Of a DNA stretch of 64,000 nt, positions 1-12,105 are shown piece after piece (positions within the stretch are counted from its first letter, which is position 1; each line of letters begins with the position of its first letter). The notes beneath the pieces are model-generated. The model did not search any database. It saw only the letters and a program-made list of their open reading frames with translations, and was not told the origin of the DNA. This stretch comes from Marchantia polymorpha subsp. ruderalis (Eukaryota > Streptophyta > Marchantiopsida > Marchantiales > Marchantiaceae). The position numbers and the translations under genes were made by a program. Location of the stretch: positions 15,874,501 to 15,938,500 of the forward strand of contig AP031353.1 in the NCBI GenBank assembly GCA_037833965.1, read 5' to 3'.

Positions 1-3000
1 TCTTCAGGGCATTATTAGCCAGACGCAATACTCGTAGACTTTGGAGCTGTGCAAAAGCCAGTGGCTCCAGCTCTCTAATCTCATTGTGATCCAAATACAA
101 TTTCTCAAGAGAACTGAGTCCTCCCAAACCATCCACCTGCACACGCAGTTGTGATCAGCAGTTTTTGAAGGATACAAAGCTCAATGTAATACGGAATTGC
201 GGAGAGTTGTCTATAAATTTGAAGGCATTTCTAGAAGTGTTGGAGAAGCAATAGCCTTCTATATAACAATAAGGACACGTACGGACATCAGTGTTGAGGA
301 CATCTTGAGAGTGTTTCCTGTTACACGTTTCGGGTAGCAGACTCTCAAATTGGACTTTGCGAGTAATATACATGTCATAGATGTCCTTACAAAGCTTCAA
401 GTATTGTCCTGTACTTTTATGACCCTTAGGGTTAGTAAAAGCTTTTTTGATCAAGGACAAAGCTTAGAATCGCGAGGTGTGGAAAAACCTTCGAGATTTT
501 ATTATCCTGCAGGGCGAGTAGCCTCAGCATTGGAAACTTGTAGTACAAACTTAGGGATGCAATGCTCGTGATGGTATTGCCTCCCAACTTCAAGATCTCC
601 AGAGATTGCAAACTTAAATTCTGATCATCAGACGTGCTTGCCGCGCAGGCGGAAGTCCGTCCCAGGCGATCCATCTCAGAGGAAATGGAAAAGGGTTCAG
701 GATACAGAATCACTCCTACACCGTCTGACGGTGCCTCAAAAAGAGGCCTGTCCTCAAACTTATTGTTCTCCAGATGCAGTATCCTAAGATTTTCCAGAAA
801 CCTGCGTAAAAGACATCACAGGTCAGACCTCCGTCTAAGGAATTATGAAAGGAACACGTTAAATCCATATTGCTGAAGTTCAAGACTGGGTAGTGAGTGA
901 ATCAGCATTAAGCGAAGGCAATAAATGTAATCACTCAGTCTTCACATGCTAGAGGGACAGATGCAGGCTACGATTACAGGGAAAAAAGATCCAAGAGGAA
1001 GACAGAACACAGCAAATGAAGACTTCATTAAGGCAATATCTGTTTCCCACTCTAAAGATCCAAGCCTTTGTTTTTTCCCCCTGTTAACTTCCAATGTTAG
1101 CAGGAAAATATAGATCGAGATCTAGAGAACGCTAATATTATAAGTAGTAGATGCTGCATTTGTTCATTGCAGTAACCACGTCAGATCTTGCGACAAAGAG
1201 TCTGATTGTTGGTGGGTGATTGTTGAGGCTCAGCCTCAAGTGTTTCCTTCCTATTTAACCACAATGAATCCTAGAGTTTTTTTTCCATCGTCAAGTTCAT
1301 AAGTTTACACCAACTTATTGTAAGTCCAGTTCCACACTTCTCTCCGCAAGTTCACTCTCTTCGATACATAAGGTCTGGACTCAATTAGTTTCGATCCCCA
1401 TATTCCTCGACGTTCCCTGTCTGCACTGTAAAGTTTATGCTGCAAAGACTACAGACGGCGAAGATGTGAAAGCTGTTATGGACGAATCTCCCTTCCCAGA
1501 TCCGAGCCTCCCACATCTTCACTTTTTGGCAATACAGAGAATGGTCGGCATTATTAGGCCAGGCCTTTCGATACTGTGTCACCTCCCATATAATTAAAAA
1601 GCAGAGGCTCGCTCAGTTCATCATAGTTTCTCCAGGTGCAAGCTTCTCAAGAAGTCCTCGCCTAGAACGTTTTTCTCCTTTTAGTGGGACGATAGCAGCG
1701 AAAATGCAGACGTCTATGATTAACGTCACCACTTAAGTCTTGAAGTTCCAGTCTCTGTCCATATCATTTTCGACGATACTTCTTCTGAGATGGATGAAGC
1801 ATAAGGACGGTATTGTTTACTGAAAGAGTATACGTTCCAAACTTGTCGAGTAATATATAGATTCACTGAAACAACTAGTGACTTTGTAAAAGACACAATT
1901 AAAATTTCAAAGGAGGGATACCTAAGAGGATGCACAGATGTCAGCAGGTTGTCGTTGAGATTGAGCTCCGTGAGTCCACGTAATTCTGAACTTTCGAACA
2001 CTTCCCCACAACTTCTGAGCCTCTGCCCGGAGAGATCAAGTACCTATGCGGATCAGATCTGCGATTAAATGGCAGCGAGACGAAGCTCATCCGTAACTCC
2101 GGACATGCACTTGTCATCTTGAATCTCTAAGCACTGAAACTGCTGGTTCTTTCTTACGCAGGTCGTGTACAGTTCTGCTGAAATACTAACCTCAAGCTTG
2201 GAGAATTGACTGTGACCCACGAAATCCTCCAACATGTCCCGAGTAAGTCGTCCAGAATACTTGTTGCGGGACTGTGTTAGTTCATTGCTTTCCACATTCC
2301 TTCCATCTAAAACCTAGTTGAGAAAAAAACTGTGTCCTTTCAGCTCCTATGTCAAGGCTGTAGGAACTACCGGCCCAACCCCGAATTTTTTGTTACATAA
2401 AATGTCTGAGCTTCTCCTGTTTGCTTTCAGCAGAATAAGTCAACCCACCGCAATATTGGTAGAACTCGGGAATTACAGAAAGGACACATCTGGAAACATG
2501 AAGACGGGAAGAAGAATATATGCACAGATCTTTCATGGAGTAGAAAGAGGCATTACTTGTAGATTCCACAGACTAAAATTACGATATTGAGCTTGTTTAG
2601 CAAAGCATACTCTCACTTTAACTTAAGTAATGAGGGAGGCGGATGATTTGTTTCAGATAAGCAGATACACTTAGTGAAGGACGCGTATGTTAGTTGCAAC
2701 GTAGTAATAAGGAATTTAGCTACCCCTGAATCTTCCCAAATCCATGTCCACCGACGAGAAACCTACTTTTAGCTTCCTCAAGGTAAATACAGTATACATC
2801 CGGTAATCATGACAATCACAAAGGGAATTGCCGGAGAAATCGACGACAATAAGCTTTTGCAAACCGCGTATGTAGTTCAGCTCACTCAATTCAGACAGAA
2901 GATTATCAGATGCATAAAGTTCCATGAGAGAGGACAAATTCTCCAATCCCTGCACGTGCAAATATTGCTAAATTAGGAATTCCTATCGAACAAAATATTT

Positions 3001-6000
3001 CAGACTAGTACGCTACCGAGGAAAAGTCGTAGTCACTAACGAGATGGAGGTTGGGAACTGATGTAGTACGCAGAGAACACAAATTCACTATACCAAAGAG
3101 GATACAGTGTGAACACTAAGCATGAACTCAGTAACCTCCAACAAGCATTCGTATGGTGCTACCTCTGACAGCAAGTCTTGTGAAGGATTTTATGAGCTTA
3201 CTTTTCTGAATGTGACTAGAATATGGAACATTGCTGTGTGCTACGAAGGAGAATGACCAGGAGCGTCACTAAAATATGCCCATGTTTCTTTCAAGGTTTA
3301 CTCGAACCATGAATTAATCACAAACTTTGGCTCTTTCACCATAAGTAATGCCCTCCATCTCTAGCATGCTTTATATACCTCTAAATTCTGCATTCGATAT
3401 TTAAAGGTTAAGTACGCAATACCTTCAATGTATCAATTTTATTGTTGTCAATCGAAAGCTGTTCCAGCATTTCAAAAGAGGGAATTTCTCCACAACACGA
3501 AATACGATTTCGGCGCAGATCAAGCCTCCATAAAGCCTTGACATGCTTCAGTTTTGGTACCTGCAACGTCAGGGCACATCCAAATTGGCATTCGGACTAG
3601 TCGAGTTGCCAACTTAAGTGCTCGAGGACGCTATGTATTGGCAATTGGGGCACTCAAAACTTGAATTTGATTTGTTTCCGCCTTAAAGTGAAGAATTCAA
3701 TCTTTGTTGCATTTTCTATTCTTTAATTATGTTCACCTTTCCAGTAAAAAGGAAGGAGAGACTAAATCTGCCAGTTAGCACCTGAGTGATAAGGTTGTCC
3801 TCAAGAACAAGTTCTTCCAGTAAACTGCAGTTATCCAAACCCTCGATAACCGTGATTTCATTGCCAGATAGGAACAAACGCCTTAAATTTGGCAATTTAT
3901 CAAAGCAGTGCATGGTCTTGAGTTTATGATGCTCAAGGTGCACCTCCTCAACATCATCGTACCACGCTCGATCAGCCTCAGGTTGAACATAGAGCTCTCC
4001 TCTCCTTTCCGCCATATCAGAGCGCGGGAATACGGTGCAGGGACACACTCTGCAGGGGCTCATGCGATAGGGACTCAATCTGAATGGATCATCAAGCCGT
4101 TTCAAGATAAGATCATTGGTAAGGGATGCCCGATCTTCCAAATTATCCAGAGCATCACTTTCAATCTCGCCATGGCCTTTATCGTTGCCACCTTCAGATC
4201 GGCTCTCAGATTGAAGATCTTTCTCAGCAGATGGTACCGATAAGGCAGAAGTGAATGGTAGCAGGTAGCCCCATTCTGTTCGGGGTTTTGCGAAGAGTAG
4301 TGCTGGAGACGAGACATACTTTCTATCTGCCTCAACACGCTCCTCTGAACATGATGACAATACCTATAATAGCTACATTAAATTGATGAAATGCAGATGC
4401 AGAGATTCGAATGCAAGGGAGCTCTAAACTAAAACGAATAACTTGCTCAACAGGTAATCACTGCATTCATTCCTGAATTTAGATGGTAATCGGCGATCCT
4501 GTTAAAAAACCACAAAGTTAGTCCGATTTCACATAACTATGTCAGTTTTCTGAAATTTTAAATGTCTTAAGACGACCTCAGGATATCTCCACATCTCACA
4601 CGGAATATATTTCCTCGCTAATTATAGATCAAAAGGATCAGAGGAAGCACCAGACGAAGCCCCAAACCGATATCGAGATACTACAGAGTAACGAAGAAAA
4701 GCAAGCCAACCATCGTTGATTGTAAGTAGTTGAGCAATTAGATACATAAGAGTTCTTACCAGAAGAAATAGGATTACTGTCCAGCTCAACCAACGAAGGA
4801 AGAGCTCTAAGTACCATCATCGGATACTCCATGTCGTCTGCGATAGGATTATCCCTAAGATTAAAAGTTGATAACGTAGGTACCTGAAGAACATCAGTCA
4901 TGAAAATTCAGAAATCTAGCCAATGCAAGTCCTAAAGCCGACGCAAGAGTCATGGGGCCAATAAGTCCTTCAAGCAGAATTGAGTACAGAGCGGCTAATC
5001 TTAGTCATTCACTCTAGTATTTTACATGAGAAGATTTTAGAGTCCGTCTCGAGTTTTTTTTAAAGGAATATGAATTTCAGTCTAGGTAAAGGTTTTGAAT
5101 GTACTGCCGTAACACAAAATTCTCTATCCTCGTCTGAAGTGGGAAACTTTCCTCACCTGAGAATGAAGGTATGTAAAATCACTTGGGTTCCAAATCTGAT
5201 TTCCTCCAAGGTCCAGACTTCTTAAGGTGTCTAAACCATTCAATCCTTCTATTCGAGCTACCAAGTTATAACTCAGATCCAATTCCTCGAGAAGTGGAAG
5301 CTCATCAAGGCCCGTCATTTTGGAGATGTTGTTGAAGCTCAATATGAGGATTTTCAAAGAGCCCAAGCCCCGGAGAACGTCAACATTGTAAAGGTTACTT
5401 CCATGAAGATTGAGATTTGTCATAGACTGTAGATTTGAGGCACAACTCATTTTGAGAATATACTCAACGGACAACTTCACTACCGGATCTGCCAAGTCGG
5501 TAGAAGGCCTTCCAGACACAGAAGCGTCTAAGTTTCTTGCTTCGCACGGTGGACAATCCGTGCATTCCATGGATGCACGATCACAATTTTGATGTTGTGA
5601 AAGGTCTGAGTCTGACAGGTCCATCAACTTGCTCATGTCAGTCAAACACTCAACCCCTTCCCCTGAAATCCCAGGCGAACTTGGCGTTTGCCCGCCAGGA
5701 GTATTACTGTTGAAGAAGTAATCAAACTCAACCAAATACTCAGGAACCACGAGGGCAGCATCAAAGACGAACCATGAGCGTTGTTTTGAATCTGTCGGAT
5801 GAGATCTGTATACCGAATCCGCGTGAGGGTACGATGTTTTCTTCAGAACACTACCTTCACCATCGACTGCACCATTTTACAATTGCTCACGAAGTCAAGA
5901 TGTGCAAAGTAGATGAAAACAATCTCAGTAACATGGTGGTGATTCCCAGATCTGCATACACCAATAATACAGCTTGATATATTCCAAATTGAGATTGATA

Positions 6001-9000
6001 TTCCATTAGTACGAGAGAGACACACGCTAACCTCAAGCAAGACGTATGATTCGATGTGTTAAAACAGTGAAGAATGAAAAAACACATAGATGGTACAAGA
6101 AGACTAATTCCGATTCACATGTAAAGACAAAGAAAAAATACGTTTTCAATTTAACGGGACAGTGATAAAATCCGAGAACGTTGTAATCTGCTAAGAATCG
6201 TGCGCCACCACCACAAAATTATCCAAATCTGACAAAAATGGTCAAGAATTCAAGGTCTTAGTTCGTGCTTGTTACCCTTGTTACTTCCCCCGAATTCCTT
6301 CCTCCGCGGTATCTGCGTGTATTTGCATCGCACATCTTTTACAGATGTCCCAAGACAAGTCTTTACTACTAGCAGCCAGCCTGTCGTTCTGCCTTTTGGA
6401 ACCTCAGTGTGAGGTTGATCTGCAAATATCTGCGTAGGGATAACTCACCGTTAATAGCTACTACAAATCTCTTATTCAAAAACCGAGTTTTCGAGAGTGC
6501 ATGACCACTGCATTCATTATTGCGTAGTGTATAAAGAGTACTAACTAATTGAAATATCTGGTTGAACAACTAATGGTTCTTTCCGTTCTGCCAATGCGTG
6601 AATCTCAAGAGACCCAGAAGGATAAAAATGGTTATTGAGGTGAAATCAAGCTCGTAATCCTTGTTTCACTGTTCAATTAAAAGTAGTAAAACATTTAAAA
6701 TAAACTCCTCTTCGTTGAGGGAGGTACTTGTTTGATGTGGAGTTCGTTAATTCGCCAACAAGGGTATTTCCCGTCTCAAAGGGAGCGCGCAACTACTGTA
6801 ATATTCCTACATTTGAACAGAAATTTACTTGAAATAGAAATTCTCCAAAAGTATATGGTAGCAGTCATAAGACAAGATTAGTACCTTCAAACGACATCGA
6901 TCAGCAAGACCGACTGAATTTGAAAGTACCACAGGACTACTGCAACCATGGGCCACTCTTTCTGGAGATAGTGGAAACCCTCCTTCGACAATCCGCTGGA
7001 GTTCATCAGGTGCTTGAAATGTCTCTCCGCATAGCAGATACTCGACATTCTTGTTTCCAGATTTCAGCATCTGGAAATATAAAAGTTCAAAGTCAGTCTA
7101 ATTGATTGAATGAATTAAGAAAACATAAGTGCTGTACACTACAGACTCGAAGTATAAAATACACTGTCATTGCGGCACCCATAGGCTCCAGGTGAGAGAT
7201 TATACTCATATAACTCATTTGATCAACGGTTCCAATACCAGACTGTGCAACTCACTTTGGTTTCATGCTGCCTTTCAAACTGATCTTGTAGGAAGCGGTT
7301 GTGGATCCGAGTAACATTGTGAACTTGAACTCCACTGATGCCAAGTGGTGTGTAGTCATCGGCAAAAAACCTTGACATAACAAGCTCCACACAACTCTTA
7401 TACCAGACGTCTTTTGTATTGCCTATTTCCATGCGAATATTTCCCCCTAGAAACAGCAAATAGAATTCATGTTAGCTTGAACAGTAATTCCATCCCAAAA
7501 CAACTACGGGTAACGAACGGACAATTGATTCAGCACATCGGATAGAACTCGATACTGGAGCTATATACAAAAGGGTACTCTAGCATTCGAGGAATGCCAT
7601 CACAAATCGACAAGATAGGTGCTACCGACACCTAGAGTACCCTTTTGTATACTCTAGCATTCGAGGAATGCCATCACAAATCGACAAGATAGGTGCTACC
7701 GACTCAGATCGAGCAGTGTTCAAGGTAGCCTGTTTGCAAGGAATGGAGAAGTTGTATTAATGACGGTTCACTCCTGAGATTCTAATGTAGGAATGCTACG
7801 AATTGGTTAACGAACCAGAGTCAAGTTCAACCATAAGCCAGTGAATATTGAGGTCGATGGCAGCCTGTTCGCGCGCTCTGCTGAGCTGAAGTTCTTTGTT
7901 GAGGAAATCAAGCCTGTTCAACACCTTACGTTTGTGCTCATCTAAAGTTGCGGCTTTATTTCTGCAGTGCACCAACGACCGATTTCCTCTTTCTGGTGAT
8001 TCTGTCAATCCTGAGACAGACTTTTCCGTATCAGCCCCATCAACCATATTCTTCTCCACATCTTTGGATGCTCTCACAAGTTGTTTCAGTGTTCTGCAAA
8101 GCTTGGTCAACGATTTCCACATGCGTATATGTTAGCAATCTAGCAACCATGATAGACTGTTCATAAAAAAGGTATTTGCATATTGGTATTACTACGCTTT
8201 ATTGCTGTGGTTAAGCTAGTGCAGATCCATATGGCATAACTTGCTTTGAAAACTTGGAATCTCTATTGTTCGTGGCAATCTTATCTCTAAAAACGTTGAC
8301 ATTGCTCTTTGGTAAGCTGAAGGACCTTACTTCTGTAAGCCCTTGATACGCTTTGACTCAACTGGGAAGGTGTTGACATTAGCTCTGCTCTGCTGCAAGG
8401 ACTTGATGCACATGCTGTAGTACACCCTTTTCCTCGTGTACGTAACCCGTGCTGCCTGCTTGGCTTCTGCAGTTAGCTCTAGAGTATCCAGCTTTTGAAG
8501 ATTTTGAAGACGAAATAGTATATATGTCTGTGTTGCACCGAACAAGACAGACTCGAGTTAGTCAGAATGACAGTGGCCACAAATTTAGTGCCAGTGGTGG
8601 TATCAGATTCCTTAAAGTTCGCACAAACTAGTATAATTTGTTTCAACATTGACCTTCACCGCTTTTGACGGCTCCCCAGATGATTCTACCTGATAGTTGT
8701 GAAGTAGTGAAAGTGGACTGGGACCCCAATGTGGATCTGAAAATCGCAGATCTTTTAACTTTTTCAACCTTGTCAAATTGCCAATTTCCTGCACACGGTA
8801 CCCAATGAACAATACAACTTCAGTGTTGCTGGTAAACTTGCTCTGATTCGGTGTACTACGCACAGACCAGCTTACAAGACTTACTTTTTCTCCTTACAAC
8901 TACTAGCAATTGCATCCGGATGTTAAAGTCAACAATACGTGAACTGAACTGGAGTTCAGACGATTCTCAAGCAGTTTTACCACCAAACGTCGAAGTTTTT

Positions 9001-10306
9001 CCTTGGCATGAATTAAAGAGAATTCTTATTTACTCTTGTACACCGAACGACACAACAAATAAGAACCTTGTAAGTCGTAGGTGTGAAAGACGGAGATCAC
9101 CTTGAATGACCCAATGTCTGTGGCAGAGACGTTCAGATACTTCAAGGACTTCACTTTTAGTATGTTGCCAAGCTGGGTCAACGGATTTCTTGCCAGATTG
9201 AGTTCTTTGAGTTGCAAGTTTTCCAGCCCATCCACCCATCTTATGAGATTGTTGGCTAACCACAACACTCTGAGATTGGTAAGGTGACTAAGATTTGAGA
9301 TACGCGTAATGCAGTTGTTGTGTAGAAGTATCTCTTTTAACTTCAAACAGTTACTTAGTCCCTCGATCCTGCACCATTCATAAACTAGACAATAAGAGAT
9401 GGCCTGCTCCAGGTGTAAACACTTGTGAGCAAAGAAACTTGAATTTGCTGCGCAAGTTTGAAACTGACAATTAAAAAACGTACGTATCATGGGCATATAT
9501 AAATCGATTTTATGAGCAGTCGCTTCCTTCAAAAGGCACGGGATAAAGGCGAACTTATAGGATCCAACTTCACTGACAATGTCAAACATCTGTCGTTCAC
9601 ACAAAACATTCATACCTCTGAATTTCGTTTTCACTCAGTCTCAGAATCTCTAAGTGTGGAAGACAATGAAGGCCTTCGATGCTCCTTAAGTTTTGCTGGA
9701 CCAGAGAAAGTGATGTCAGGTTCGGGAAGAACGTCATGCAACATATCCGAGGGAAGTTGAACAAGAACATCTCAAGAGTTTTGATGTTCTCGGGATCCAT
9801 CAGCTGCTCTTCACTGATGTCGTTGTATTCACATATATCTTGCAGTGCTGTGGAAAACGCAGAACCGAAAATTCAGAGGACAGTGTTTTAGTTTTCCCAC
9901 AACCCAAAGGTTCATGTCATACTCATCTAAAAGTCGAGCACATATTTTGTAAGCTCAACTTGGAGTGAGGTAATTCTTAATTAATCTGCTTCACCACAAG
10001 GAGAACTTTTAGCTCCGTATTTTCGACTGAAGTCTGAAAAACAGTTCTTGATGCCAGGTTAATAATACGTACAGGCCCAATTCTCATTGACCAACTCTTA
10101 TTTCTTCTCACTTAGCTAATCAGGCCACGCTCTCCGATGTCATATAGACCCGATTACGAGCTGATAGGTAGTCAAGGACGGCTGTCTGCTTATGCAAGGA
10201 GGAACTACTTGATTACTCTTAATCAAGACAGATTCCGATCCATACCTTGACTCTCATCTGTCGAAACGAAACGCAACATCTCTTTCAAGCTCTTATTCAT
10301 CGCCAT
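1..10306 (-). CDS. LRRC9: LRRC9-like leucine-rich-repeat protein, 3' end beyond the window
   Basis: Leucine-rich-repeat protein resembling animal LRRC9, a large family linked to cilia and flagella; in a plant it would act in sperm flagella (inference). Start ATG is 10304-10306. Exons I support: 10246-10306, 9616-9847, 9101-9368, 8690-8788, 8331-8527, 7816-8093, 7256-7446, 6885-7070, 5157-about 5850, 4778-4883 (end uncertain), 3782-4363, 3423-3560, 2767-2949, 2191-2313, 1922-2043, 489-801 and 136 to the window edge. Repeat blocks show the LxxLxLxxN pattern, for example LKILILSFNNISKMTGLDEL. A non-LRR insert, with RFSDPHWGPSPLSLLHNYQ and then a K/R-rich helical stretch, is the family hallmark. 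Phases agree at nearly all joins. The exon between 5.85 and 6.88 kb and the join between 4.36 and 4.78 kb are not resolved. Introns reach about 1.1 kb. Confidence 0.9.
7566..7703. repeat. 54-bp direct repeat plus 18-bp inverted repeat in an LRRC9 intron
   Basis: Two identical 54-bp copies lie at 7576-7629 and 7650-7703. The 20-bp spacer between them contains 7632-7649, which is the exact reverse complement of 7566-7583, the 18 bp overlapping the start of the first copy. The block sits in the LRRC9 intron between 7447 and 7815. The identity of the copies suggests a recent event. Confidence 0.95.
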
Positions 10307-11384
10307 TAGCTCGTCAGCAAAACTCCGCTGTCTTGTTTGGAAATTATGAATGGGTTGCGCTGAACACGAACGCAACGCCGCAGTCTTGCTTGCGGATCTT
10401 CATTTCTCGAACACTGAAGTGTGAAATTTCACAGCAACAGTCTTGATTGATGACTCTTGTCGATCAAAATTTGGACCTCCAACACCGCTTGTGGCATACT
10501 CGATACACAAGAGACGGGCAATGCCTTACTACTCTCTGCAGACAGCTTGCTTTTCAACGTTGCGGACTCATGACTCCTCACGAGTAACTCTTCAAAGCTT
10601 TTTAAGAGTGGACTCCATGAGCCATGGATGCAAGCTTTCCAATTTGATCCGACATGTTGCCGATTGTAACCTAAATCGAGTAGGTCAATGTGGACTCACA
10701 AGAGCCCCAGTGGCAATTTGTCTGTGGTCCAGAACTTCAATGTGCATCAGTACAAACGTGCATTCTAGACATTGTACAGGGTCAAAGCTCTAAAAGTCGA
10801 AATGACGCGCCATCTCACTCTCTTGAATATGTTCTCCTGAGTTCAGTCCACTCTGCACGCTTTTGATTGGGCCTAAAGATTCCATCAACCGTTGATGAAA
10901 TGCGCCTCACGAACTTTCCATCAAATATTCTGAAAAATGTCAGTGAAACAGGACTCCACTTTGGCTGCAAGCCCAAATCAGGTACTGGAAATGCCTTGCT
11001 CAAGGAAGACACTCACTGCCCACTCGCTCAAGGAGAAATCTTTGCGTGCGATGACGATGAGGGAGCAAGGCCGTTCTGTGCCATTCGTGTGGGGAAGGAG
11101 CCAGCTAACCACAAAATTGTAGGTTTCACACGCTAGGAAGCATCTCATGAAACATGTGTGGAAAAAACTTCATACAGAGCGTTTATCCGAACAGGCTCCG
11201 TTTAAAAAAGGACTCCATATGCACAAACCTAATGCGCACCACATCAGTCCACACCACACATCCACACTTGAGGGCGCCGTAGTAACGACATTACGAATAT
11301 CCTCCAGACGAATGGATTGGAACCAAGAAATGTTGGCAGAGGAAGAGCAGTACGCCGATCAAGATCGATAGTGTCTTTATCACC
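10307..11384. other. intergenic, 5' flank of LRRC9
   Basis: This stretch holds the putative promoter and 5' untranslated region of LRRC9 on the minus strand. Several short open frames are present on both strands, but none has recognisable family features or consistent codon use. I see no RNA gene here. Confidence 0.5.
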
Positions 11385-12105
11385 AGAGGCGTCGAAGTTC
11401 TGTTGCTCCGTTGGAGGGTTCTCGTGGGTCAGGACTGACCAGGGCTTGAAAGATGTTTTCCGACCGTATCGCAGTGTTCTCGATGCGGAGGTCATGGTGG
11501 ACACGGGACGTGCTCCAGATTATGGCTTGGTCAATTTCGGCATTGAGCGCTCCATGAACCGAGCCTTTTATCCACCCCATAGCAAGGATAACAAGGCCGG
11601 CCCATAACTGCGACCAAAACTCAACGAAAATCTAGAGGAAGCTCGGATCGCTCCGGATCGGGCATGTAGAGGAGGAGGAGGAGAATGTCACAATTGTGGA
11701 GAGACAAGGCGTTGGGCTCGGGAGTATATCATTCCCGTAGTAGTGGTGGAGGAGCTGGAAGCGGTTCTCGCTACCACCGAGGAAATCGCTACCGCAGTAG
11801 TGGTCAGAGCGATCGATATGGTGGAATTGACCGCTACCGAAGTGGGGGAGGAGAGGGCCACGGGAGTAGCCGGTCCTATGTAACTTGACAGAAATACGGA
11901 TCCGATCGATTCGGAGCTCCAGATGGATACACGAATGGCCAAGGATGTGGAGCCAATGAGCCAAGGCGCTCGACTGGTTATCGTTGAGATCGGAACAGGA
12001 GCCGAACTGAAGCGCTGCTTCGGCTGCGTTTCCTCACTCGAGGCGATAGATCGGCGTCTGACCGCCCCACCAGTGGCCACCAGGTTCATCGCGATGAAGT
12101 AGAAT
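11385..12105 (+). pseudogene. Processed pseudogene of an RZ-1-type glycine-rich RNA-binding protein
   Basis: Remains of a nuclear RNA-binding protein with, in order, an RRM, a CCHC zinc knuckle and a Gly/Arg/Ser-rich tail, as in plant RZ-1 proteins. The RRM runs from about 11395 to 11575, with VGGFSWVRTDQGLKDVF as RNP2 and DYGLVNFGIERSMNRAF as a degraded RNP1. The end of the RRM, GRPITATKTQ (compare GRTITVDKAQ), appears in another frame just downstream. The knuckle at about 11686-11727 reads CHNCGETRRWAREY, so the His and last Cys are lost. A tail rich in SGGG and RYGG-like units follows to about 11880. There is a stop at 11605-11607 and at least two frame changes. No introns separate the domains, which suggests a retrocopy. 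A poly-A tail or target duplication was not identified. The functional parent is not in this window. Confidence 0.75.
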
